Below are positions 57,719 to 64,000 of a stretch of DNA of 64,000 nucleotides, one piece after another. The position numbers and the translations under genes were made by a program. The stretch spans positions 62,001-126,000 of the forward strand of contig NZ_VOXD01000016.1 of NCBI RefSeq assembly GCF_008014675.1, written 5' to 3'. Origin of the DNA: Neolewinella aurantiaca. GTDB taxonomy: Bacteria > Bacteroidota > Bacteroidia > Chitinophagales > Saprospiraceae. Every line of letters begins with the position of its first letter. Within the stretch, counting starts at the first letter, position 1. Below the pieces are notes generated by a model. It ran no database searches, was not told the origin of the DNA, and saw only the letters and a program-made list of their open reading frames with translations.

Positions 57719-58191
57719 AGTAAGGTTATTGCATCGTAAACCTACGAAATGAATAAGAACTCACCGGAAGCCTTCATCCGTCAGGCGATTTCTTTTTGCT
57801 TCATGACTTGCCCCCACTCGCCAGTCGAATTCTTTTTTGCTTCATGTTCTCCTTGGGCAGTCTTCGTCTCATCGTGAGATTGTGGTCTTCTGGTTAAGAT
57901 GCTACTGTTGTGGGCAAAAAAGTTCGCCTGTCGAGTTGGGTTGTCCTAATCTGTTGACTGAATCGCCTGATGGCTTTTGGTTCTGCCTGTCGAATGAGGT
58001 GAGGACTAAGCTCAGGCTCCGCCCATCTGGTTTTGCTGGTTGCGCTGATTTGCCCCCACTCGCCAGGCGAACTTTTTCGCTTTACGCTTATTAGGATTTC
58101 TGAGTGGCCAACCTTCGATTGCTACGGAGGGACTTATCCGGGCAGTTACCCTTACTGCCAAACTCAATCCAGTAAATATTACTTGTCCATT
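57719..58191. other. Intergenic region with three copies of a 30-bp repeat
   Basis: This 473-base gap contains two direct copies of TTGCCCCCACTCGCCAG-type sequence followed by CGAA and a T run (57808-57840 and 58050-58080). An inverted copy lies at 57911-57940. The open frames here have repeat-like composition and no recognisable domain. Confidence 0.55.
57911..58080. repeat. Inverted-repeat-bounded segment, about 170 bp
   Basis: TGGGCAAAAAAGTTCGCC at the left is nearly the complement of GGCGAACTTTTTCGC at the right, with TCGAGTTGGG opposite CCCACTCG. The layout resembles a small non-autonomous element. Confidence 0.5.
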
Positions 58192-58710
58192 ATGCTAAAA
58201 TACCTTCCCCTTTTGTTGATATTCACGTTATTCTCAGCCTGCGAAGGCAATACCGCCGCCCGCAAGGCGGCACGGGGCGAAAATTTTGTGTCGGACCCGG
58301 ATCATTTATACTTCAAAAACATTCGTGCCCGGCATTATGCCGGAGAGGAAGTTGCTCAGCGAGCTACGATTTTTCGCCACGATGCTCTCTTTATTTCTGA
58401 CGCCAACCTCCGGCCGGTCCTGATTGACAACTGGCTGCAGGACCGGGCAATAATTCGTTTTGAATTGGCAAAAACCGATTCCGAATGGCAGTTGCAATCT
58501 GTGGTGGAGGGAGAAGGATCAGACGTGGAACTTTCCGTTCCTCCAACGAACGAAGAACTTAACGTACTTCGTGAATTGCTCCTTGGCAAGGGAGATCTCC
58601 TGCTTGTTTTACCTGGAGATACTCTGTCTGCTTTCCCCGAAGCTTCCGGCAGACAGGCTGCAAGGGAGGTGCTTAACGATTATTTGAGGATGGTAGGTTT
58701 TGAAGGTTAG
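58192..58710 (+). CDS. Hypothetical lipoprotein, 172 aa
   Basis: The ATG at 58192 gives MLKYLPLLLIFTLFSAC, a lipoprotein signal; upstream in-frame codons belong to the repeat region. The mature part (HLYFKNIRARHYAGEEVAQRATIFRHDALF) is mixed alpha/beta. Short hydrophobic strands are separated by acidic loops (WQLQSVVEGEGSDVEL), and it ends REVLNDYLRMVGFEG. No family recognised. A hairpin with a T run follows the stop. Confidence 0.72.
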   Translation: MLKYLPLLLIFTLFSACEGNTAARKAARGENFVSDPDHLYFKNIRARHYAGEEVAQRATIFRHDALFISDANLRPVLIDNWLQDRAIIRFELAKTDSEWQLQSVVEGEGSDVELSVPPTNEELNVLRELLLGKGDLLLVLPGDTLSAFPEASGRQAAREVLNDYLRMVGFEG

Positions 58711-58763
58711 CGGAAGTGGAGACACGAACAAACGATCTTTTACAGCGTATGGCCCGGTATGGG

Positions 58764-58795
58764 GTCAGACTTACAAAATCTGACTTCTTTTTTTC
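58764..58795 (+). terminator. Terminator of the lipoprotein gene
   Basis: GTCAGA pairs with TCTGAC over a 9-base loop and is followed by TTCTTTTTTT. A TACTTTTA promoter-like box for the next gene begins directly after. Confidence 0.75.
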
Positions 58796-58826
58796 CTACT
58801 TTTAGCCTGTAATAAAAATCAAGCCC

Positions 58827-59948
58827 ATGCCCACCGCAGCTTCTTCCACCGCACCACCCGCCACCGCCTCCTGGATCGCGGGGATGGAACCCGATCAATA
58901 CGATGCCAACCTCGCTTCCGGCGTCCGGCTCGCACTGGATGGCCTGACGGGTGAGAACGGCAGTGCCCGTACCACAAGTTGGGATTTTGGGGCTTACGTC
59001 GGAACGGGAGAAAACGATGAAGTAAATACCTATGCCCGCGAGGAAGTAGCCAGCGGGGCTGAGGCCCTTCTCTTTCGACTCTACCAGCAACCCGGGATAG
59101 AAGACATCAGGCAGGTCCTGAAGGGCATTGATCTCAAGGCTGTTTCACTGCACTGTACCCTTCGCTACCCGGGGCAAGACCCCGCCGAGCTCTTTCGTGA
59201 CCTCGTGCGCTACCTCCGTCAGGAAGGGATGGATCTGACGAGCATCTCCGGATCGGTAGATTTTGACCCGCTGCTGGATTGGTCCGAACCACCTTTCCCT
59301 CCGCTGATCCGCCTGCTGTTTTTCGTTTCGCGTTGGATGCCTGAGTTCTCCGTTCTTCAGGTCAATGCTGCAGGCTTCAACAACGGTGTTTCCGAGGCCG
59401 ATACCGAACTTGCGCTTACTATGGCAAAAGGCGCCGAATACCTGCGGCAAATAAATGAACACAATTACCCGGTAGCTCTCGCCAATAAGCACCTGCAGTT
59501 TGCCTTTACCCTGGGAACCTCTTTCTACGGCGATGTGGCCAAGCTGCGCGCTTTCCGCGCGCTGTGGTCTCAGGTCCTCGAGGAGTTGGGGCTTGAAGAT
59601 GCCCCACTGGCACAAATCGCAGCGCACACGGACATCACGATCATGACGGGAGACGCAGGGGAAAATAAGCTCGCGCTTCACCTCCAGGCCCTGGCTGCCG
59701 ATCTCGGGGGCGCAGATATCTTCTTCCCCGCACCAGCTGAAGGGCCACAAAGAGAAGCCACTCCGGAAGGACGCGCTCAGGCCCGCGCTATCCCCAATGC
59801 TTTCGAACCCGAAGATAGCCTCTCCGATGCAGCATACGTTGATCATACTTACCTCGATGACCTCACCATTGCGCTGGTCAAGTCGGCCTGGACACGCTAT
59901 AAGACCATCCAGGACCAGGGCGGGTTTGCCGAAGCCTCCGACTTTTAA
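58827..59948 (+). CDS. Short methylmalonyl-CoA mutase-like protein, 373 aa
   Basis: The segment EYLRQINEHNYPVALANKHLQFAFTLGTSFYGDVAKLRAFRALWSQVLEELG is characteristic of the TIM-barrel part of methylmalonyl-CoA mutases, and ALHLQALAADLGGADIFFPAP continues it. Known small subunits are about 600 residues and have a degenerate B12 domain; here the whole protein is 373 residues and the cobalamin domain (DxHxxG) is absent. mutB is not adjacent. It may be a non-catalytic MutA-like partner acting with a distant large subunit, or a divergent relative. The start ATG at 58827 follows the promoter-like box. Confidence 0.78.
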   Translation: MPTAASSTAPPATASWIAGMEPDQYDANLASGVRLALDGLTGENGSARTTSWDFGAYVGTGENDEVNTYAREEVASGAEALLFRLYQQPGIEDIRQVLKGIDLKAVSLHCTLRYPGQDPAELFRDLVRYLRQEGMDLTSISGSVDFDPLLDWSEPPFPPLIRLLFFVSRWMPEFSVLQVNAAGFNNGVSEADTELALTMAKGAEYLRQINEHNYPVALANKHLQFAFTLGTSFYGDVAKLRAFRALWSQVLEELGLEDAPLAQIAAHTDITIMTGDAGENKLALHLQALAADLGGADIFFPAPAEGPQREATPEGRAQARAIPNAFEPEDSLSDAAYVDHTYLDDLTIALVKSAWTRYKTIQDQGGFAEASDF

Positions 59949-60136
59949 TTCTTCCTTTTATCCGTTGTCGCAGGAATTTTACGCTAGATGTCATTAGCGG
60001 TAAATCCGCCACGTCGGTAACCTGACGACTTTAACCCGGACGGAAGAAATCAGGACTTCAATCCTGTGTAAACACCCGCTGTGATCAGGTGTCCTACGAG
60101 CCACTGCACGTTAAATCTGCACCGAATAAGCAAAAT

Positions 60137-61156
60137 ATGCCTACAATTTCCGACAAAGCCTGGAGCCACCAGGCCAAACAATTTACGCTCACCAACGCCC
60201 GGGGAAATACCGTAAAGCTTACGGATTATGGCGCTACTGTAACCTCCATTGTTATCGATGGCAAAGAAATGGTTTTGGGCTTCGATGACATACAGGGCTA
60301 CCTCGGCGAACAACCCTACTTCGGAGCCACCATAGGGCGGTACGGAAACCGGATCGCTAAAGGGCAATTCACACTGGATGGAGAAACCTTTCAACTTCCC
60401 GTCAATAATGGCCCTAATTGTTTGCATGGAGGAATAGTTGCTTTCGATAAAAAAATCTGGAAAAGTGAGTTCTCCACCAACGACAACGAAGCTTCAGTTG
60501 CTTTTTCGTTAGAGAGCGAAGACGGGGACGAGGGCTTTCCCGGCAAACTGAGTACCGAAGTCGTTTTCGTCTGGACGAACAACAATGAACTGAAAATCCA
60601 ATACCAGGCGGTTACGACGAAACCTACCGTCGTTAACCTCACCAATCACTCCTATTTCAACATTAGTGATGCCCCTACGATAGAAGGGCTGGAACTGGAA
60701 CTGAAAGCAGCGCAGTACGTCCCGGTCGACGACGCGTCTATTCCCCTCGGACACCTCGAACCGGTAACGGGTTCACCGTTCGATTTTACCACCGCGAAGC
60801 CGGTGGGCCAGGACCTCCGGGCCAATCATCCGCAAATAGAGATCGCCAACGGCTACGACCATACCTGGGTGATCGACGGACATTCGGGAGAACTCCGGGA
60901 GTTCGCGCTGCTAACCGATCCGGTAAGCGGACGTAAACTGCGCGCTTTTACGACCGAACCAGGGGTTCAGGTTTTTACCGCAAACTTCGCTGAAGGGCAG
61001 TTCAAAGAAAGAAACGGCAGGCCGGTCCTGCCCTACGGTGCCATTTGCATGGAGACGCAGCATTTCCCCGACTCTCCCAACCAGCCAAACTTTCCTTCAA
61101 CGGTGCTGCGGCCGGGCGAGGTATACTCCAGTGCTACTGTCTACCGCTTTGAATAG
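60137..61156 (+). CDS. galM: Aldose 1-epimerase (galactose mutarotase)
   Basis: This 339-residue enzyme interconverts the anomers of galactose and other aldoses. Family blocks are LTNARGNTVKLTDYGATVTSIVI, YFGATIGRYGNRIAKGQFTLDGE, NGPNCLHGGIVAFDKKIW, VVNLTNHSYFNI (catalytic His), GYDHTWVID and the catalytic Glu in YGAICMETQHFPDSPNQPNFPS. The start at 60137 (MPTISDKAWSHQ) has no signal peptide. An open frame upstream lacks family similarity. The next gene begins inside its last codons. Confidence 0.96.
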   Translation: MPTISDKAWSHQAKQFTLTNARGNTVKLTDYGATVTSIVIDGKEMVLGFDDIQGYLGEQPYFGATIGRYGNRIAKGQFTLDGETFQLPVNNGPNCLHGGIVAFDKKIWKSEFSTNDNEASVAFSLESEDGDEGFPGKLSTEVVFVWTNNNELKIQYQAVTTKPTVVNLTNHSYFNISDAPTIEGLELELKAAQYVPVDDASIPLGHLEPVTGSPFDFTTAKPVGQDLRANHPQIEIANGYDHTWVIDGHSGELREFALLTDPVSGRKLRAFTTEPGVQVFTANFAEGQFKERNGRPVLPYGAICMETQHFPDSPNQPNFPSTVLRPGEVYSSATVYRFE

Positions 61157-61832
61157 TTGGTGTTCGGTCATAATCCCGACACTGAACGAGGAGCGACACC
61201 TGCCCGATACGCTACGTCGTTTGCCGCTCGAGGAGGTTGAGGTGGTGATTTCCGACGGGGGGAGTTCCGATAATACGCGGCAGATCGCCCGCTCCTTCGG
61301 AGCGATTGTGGTTGTCTCCCCACCGGGGAGAGCCCGGCAACTTAATACCGGTGCAAGAGCAGCTTCCGGGCAATGGTTCTACTTTTTGCACGCAGATACA
61401 ACGCCACCCCAAAACCTTTCACTGCACCTGCGCGCCGCCGCCCAAATCGGTTTGCCTGCCCGTTTTGCGGTTCGTTTTGATCGTGAAGATGAAAACAGGT
61501 GGCTGGCTTTGTTCGGGCGTATGAGCAAGTATGATGTCAGCGTCTTTCGCTTCGGAGACCAATCCCTTTTTTTGAGCCGTGAGCAGTTTCAATCGAGTGG
61601 AGGTTACCGGGAAGACCATGAGTTGATGGAAGGACATGAACTGGCGCGACGAATCGAAAAATCCGCAGGAGGATTTCGGGTAATGAACGGGGCCGTAACG
61701 ACCTCTTCCCGGCGCTATCTCAGGTACGGAGTGGTGTTCACACAGTTGGTTTTTGTCCTGATCGTGGCACTCTATTACAGCGGTATTCCCCAGCGCAGGC
61801 TGGTGGAGATCTATAAGTGGGCGTTTTCATAG
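61149..61832 (+). CDS. Family 2 glycosyltransferase, TIGR04283-like
   Basis: The N-terminus CSVIIPTLNEERHLPDTLRRL and the DGGSSDNTRQIA block are GT2 signatures. GRARQLNTGARAASGQWFYFLHADTTPP carries the metal-binding DxD-like ADT and matches the TIGR04283 group (selenodomain/arsenosugar-associated transferases). The end contains one hydrophobic helix (YGVVFTQLVFVLIVALYYSGI). No ATG is in reach; TTG at 61149 overlaps the galM stop by 8 bases, so translation is probably coupled. Length 227 aa. A degenerate motif-like segment (61422-61443) encodes HLRAAAQ. The acceptor is unknown. Confidence 0.88.
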   Translation: MNSWCSVIIPTLNEERHLPDTLRRLPLEEVEVVISDGGSSDNTRQIARSFGAIVVVSPPGRARQLNTGARAASGQWFYFLHADTTPPQNLSLHLRAAAQIGLPARFAVRFDREDENRWLALFGRMSKYDVSVFRFGDQSLFLSREQFQSSGGYREDHELMEGHELARRIEKSAGGFRVMNGAVTTSSRRYLRYGVVFTQLVFVLIVALYYSGIPQRRLVEIYKWAFS

Positions 61833-61837
61833 CAAGC

Positions 61838-62572
61838 TTATACAACGTAGCTTGGTGTTGACCGAAACGAGCCATCTTCCATCCACTCGAGCATCAGATA
61901 AGCGGGGGGGAGCATCTCCTGCTGAAAAGCGGTGTTGTCGGGATTAATAAAGAAACTGGTTGGCGGGCAAAGATGAACCTCCAGGTTTTTCCACCTCACG
62001 GTACGCCCGGAGTGGAAATGGCCGCAAAAAACCTTGCGTGGCCGACGATCAGTGGTTAAAAGCTTAATCAGGTCATTAGTTTGCTTTAGTGGGTAGGTGT
62101 TGTCCATAAAGGTTACTCCCATCGGAACCGGAGGGTGGTGAAGAACTACACTGGCGTCGGGAGAGTTCTGAAGGGCGCGGCCAAGCCATTCGATCTGATT
62201 ACTATCGACTTTTCCCATAGATGAATCCAGGAAAAGGAAATCCTGGTCTTTGACCCGAACCAGCCCCCGGATCGGGTCCTGATTATGGCCTCCGAGGAAA
62301 AAAGCGTTGCGCAGCATCACCCGATCATCGTGGTTGCCGGGAGTAAGGTAATAGGGAACGCCCAGGGGGTCCAGCCGGGCTCGAAGCATATGAAATATTT
62401 CCTGTTTGGGCTCAGCCGCGCAGAAGTCACCAGTAAGGAAAATCGCGTCAGGTTCGCGCTTCATTAGGTGCGCAAGCACCTTGTCTAACCGGGCGTTGAC
62501 ATCCAGCCCCATCAGCAGTTCGCCGATAGGTAGCAGGTGCAGGTCCGTGATTTGAGCTATTTTTACGTGCAC
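61838..62572 (-). CDS. Metallophosphoesterase, CpdA/Icc-like, 244 aa
   Basis: The calcineurin-like fold is complete: KIAQITDLHLLP (first metal ligands Asp, His), AIFLTGDFCAAEP (Asp), LTPGNHDDRVML (Asn-His), VVLHHPPVPMG (His) and VFCGHFHSGR (His-x-His). CpdA-type members hydrolyse 3',5'-cAMP; other phosphodiesters are possible. No ATG is present: GTG at 62572 (MHVKIAQITD) or TTG at 62578 must serve. A TACCTTTA promoter-like box at 62594-62601 fits either. Motif copy 22 lies 80 bases upstream. Confidence 0.9.
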   Translation of the reverse strand: MHVKIAQITDLHLLPIGELLMGLDVNARLDKVLAHLMKREPDAIFLTGDFCAAEPKQEIFHMLRARLDPLGVPYYLTPGNHDDRVMLRNAFFLGGHNQDPIRGLVRVKDQDFLFLDSSMGKVDSNQIEWLGRALQNSPDASVVLHHPPVPMGVTFMDNTYPLKQTNDLIKLLTTDRRPRKVFCGHFHSGRTVRWKNLEVHLCPPTSFFINPDNTAFQQEMLPPAYLMLEWMEDGSFRSTPSYVV

Positions 62573-62651
62573 GATCAAGGGGGTATCGAACGCTAAAGGT
62601 AGGGGTTAAGAAACTTAATCCAAACCACTTGCAATCAGATAAATTGTTTTT

Positions 62652-62672
62652 GGGCGCGGACGCAGGATGCAA
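62652..62672 (-). repeat. Dispersed motif, copy 22 (extra-T variant)
   Basis: It is identical to the copy at 11702-11722 over all 21 bases. It lies between the divergent phosphoesterase and HMG-CoA reductase genes, oriented with the former. Confidence 0.78.
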
Positions 62673-62760
62673 TGAATTAGGATTAAAGAGCATGGTTGGT
62701 TCATATGCTCAACACCGTAGCCCTTAACGTCGTTTCATCATTTACATTATTCTTTTATTC

Positions 62761-63906
62761 ATGCCATTACCTCCTACCGCTTTGTCTTTACTTAAAGGTG
62801 ACACTTCCCTTCACAACTTAGACCTCCCTGAACTCGAAGGGCGCACCGCTCTCCCTACCGGGGAAGACCTGCGGGGGAACATCGAGAACTACATCGGCAT
62901 GGCCCGTGTCCCCGTCGGGCTGGCAGGCCCGCTGTTGATCAGCGGCGAGGAAGCCTGCGGTGAAGTGATGGTGCCCCTTGCCACCACCGAAGGAGCGCTG
63001 GTTGCTTCTTACTCCAGAGGCATGAAAGCAATCACCAGCGCGGGTGGTGCCGTAGTACGGGTATTAGAAACAGGAGTTCAGCGCGCTCCTTACTTCAAGC
63101 TGGAGGACCTGCCAGCGGCCGGCAGATTTGTTGCCTGGGTACTGGCTCACCTCGAGGATTTTGCTGATATCACTTCGAAGACTTCCCGCTACGCCAGGTT
63201 CAAAAAGGTTAAGCCAATTCTGGAAGGTAACAGTGTTACTCTCGTTTTCGAGTTTTTTACCGGAGATGCTGCCGGGCAAAACATGGTGACGATCTGCACG
63301 GATCAAATCTGTCGTCATGTCATCGATGCATGTGGAGAAGTCATACAGGAATTCTACATCGAATCGAATGCATCGGGAGATAAAAAGGCCAATCACCAGA
63401 GCTTCCAAAGCGTCCGTGGCCGTAAGGTCTCCATCGAAGTGACCTTGCCCCGCTCCGTGGTAGGAAAGGTGCTCAAGTCAACTCCGGAGAACATGGAGCG
63501 CTTCGGTCGGGCCGCGGCTTACGGATCTTTGAAGACCGGCACACTGGGGGTTCAGGCGCACTGCGCCAACGGCCTGGCTGCACTGTTCATTGCTTGCGGA
63601 CAAGACGCTGCTTGCGTTGCCGAAGCCGCTGTGGGCATCGTCCGGATGGAGGTAGACACAAACGGAGACCTCTACGTAGCGGGTACGTTTCCTAACCTCA
63701 TCGTCGGTTCGGTCGGTGGCGGTACCCGGCTGGGTACCCAGCGCGAATGTCTCGAGATAATAGGTTGCTACGGTGCCGGCAAGGCTAACCGGCTTGCAGA
63801 AATCACCGCCGGCGTTTGCCTGGCGGGCGAGCTCTCTATCCTTGCGGCACTCGCCGAAGGACACTTCGTGCAGGCGCACGCCTCGCTGGGCAGACGTAAG
63901 GACTAA
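62761..63906 (+). CDS. Hydroxymethylglutaryl-CoA reductase
   Basis: This 381-residue enzyme reduces HMG-CoA to mevalonate, committing carbon to the mevalonate route of isoprenoid synthesis. Recognised blocks are IENYIGMARVPVGLAGPLLI (substrate binding), PLATTEGALVASYSRG with the catalytic Glu, FFTGDAAGQNMVTICTD with the catalytic Asp, and the NAD(P)-binding GSVGGGTRLGTQREC. A catalytic Lys lies in ASGDKKANHQSF. The His usually found near the end is likely in EGHFVQAH. It is a short soluble class I-like form without a membrane anchor. It is convergent with an acyl-CoA synthetase gene 16 bases away. Confidence 0.95.
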   Translation: MPLPPTALSLLKGDTSLHNLDLPELEGRTALPTGEDLRGNIENYIGMARVPVGLAGPLLISGEEACGEVMVPLATTEGALVASYSRGMKAITSAGGAVVRVLETGVQRAPYFKLEDLPAAGRFVAWVLAHLEDFADITSKTSRYARFKKVKPILEGNSVTLVFEFFTGDAAGQNMVTICTDQICRHVIDACGEVIQEFYIESNASGDKKANHQSFQSVRGRKVSIEVTLPRSVVGKVLKSTPENMERFGRAAAYGSLKTGTLGVQAHCANGLAALFIACGQDAACVAEAAVGIVRMEVDTNGDLYVAGTFPNLIVGSVGGGTRLGTQRECLEIIGCYGAGKANRLAEITAGVCLAGELSILAALAEGHFVQAHASLGRRKD

Positions 63907-63922
63907 ACCGTTGCCGACAGTT

Positions 63923-64000
63923 TTACATCTTCCGGAGCTCTTTCTTGAGAATTTTTCCCGTTGCACTCTGAGGCAATTCGGTCAGGAATTCTACCACGCG
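63923..64000 (-). CDS. AMP-dependent acyl-CoA synthetase/ligase, C-terminal end only
   Basis: Only the last 25 codons are inside the window: RVVEFLTELPQSATGKILKK followed by ELRKM and TAA at 63923. The pattern LPxxxTGKILKKELR with the catalytic Lys is the A10 motif of adenylate-forming enzymes. The rest of the gene, and thus its substrate, lies beyond the right edge. Confidence 0.88.
   Translation of the reverse strand, partial: RVVEFLTELPQSATGKILKKELRKM

Noticed and set aside
57837-58094. 85-codon open frame downstream of the S9 peptidase gene
   Set aside because: It spans the repeat-bounded segment, has no ATG-linked promoter box and no domain, and its composition follows the repeats.

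Overview
This window looks like chromosomal DNA from a moderately GC-rich member of the Bacteroidota, most likely a Lewinella-like marine bacterium of the Saprospiria. The evidence is: -7 promoter boxes of the TAnnTTTG type with little sign of Shine-Dalgarno sequences; a type IX secretion (T9SS) C-terminal sorting domain; OmpH/Skp pairs; an IleRS of the long Bacteroidota type (PGIHH instead of HIGH); an iodotyrosine-deiodinase-like flavoprotein; and HMG-CoA reductase, implying a mevalonate pathway. No rRNA, tRNA, phage or insertion-sequence transposase was seen. The genus-level assignment is inference.

Layout. 1-4454 is the N-terminal part of a giant secreted HYR-domain protein running off the left edge. 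4975-13183 holds an outer-membrane barrel protein, an X-Pro dipeptidyl-peptidase, a 108-bp tandem repeat array, a DUF6155-like protein, a double M16 peptidase lipoprotein and a flavin reductase. 13221-17240 is ileS with an Ile-codon leader peptide and attenuator, and with an in-frame DUF559 nuclease element inside the gene. 17722-25047 holds small proteins, rsgA, rplS and a two-component pair. 25141-38612 holds a phytol-kinase-like/DUF92 fusion, PBP4, an exported methyltransferase, an RND transporter, pdxA, small lipoproteins, aat and clpS, a peroxiredoxin, two OmpH paralogues, murI and DinB. 38649-43215 holds a CHASE3 kinase with its receiver and pnp with a long leader. 43216-44344 is an AT-rich islet with two small exported proteins. 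44566-58710 holds a T9SS-sorted protein, a CurA-like reductase, argH, the deiodinase-like protein, ftsH-rsfS, birA and an S9 peptidase. 58827-64000 holds a short methylmalonyl-CoA-mutase-like protein, galM with a glycosyltransferase, a phosphoesterase, HMG-CoA reductase and the end of an acyl-CoA synthetase.

The most unusual signals are these. (1) ileS has what reads as a complete transcription attenuator: a leaderless 18-residue peptide with five Ile codons, a possible antiterminator and a U-tailed terminator. (2) A 20-bp motif, TTGCACCTGCGNNCGCGCCC, recurs about 25 times across the window in both orientations, between genes and inside coding regions, where it often encodes a GADAGA-like peptide. 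(3) A 549-bp element (exactly 183 codons) with terminal inverted repeats and a DUF559 nuclease domain is spliced in frame into ileS. (4) There are two tandem arrays of hairpin-forming or pyrimidine-rich repeats, a candidate 33-residue small peptide with its own promoter and terminator, and several genes with non-ATG starts, notably rsfS, which seems to lack any ATG, GTG or TTG.

Functionally the region is mostly housekeeping (translation, cell wall, envelope quality control, arginine, vitamin B6, isoprenoids) mixed with exported peptidases and adhesins typical of gliding or surface-degrading marine Bacteroidota.
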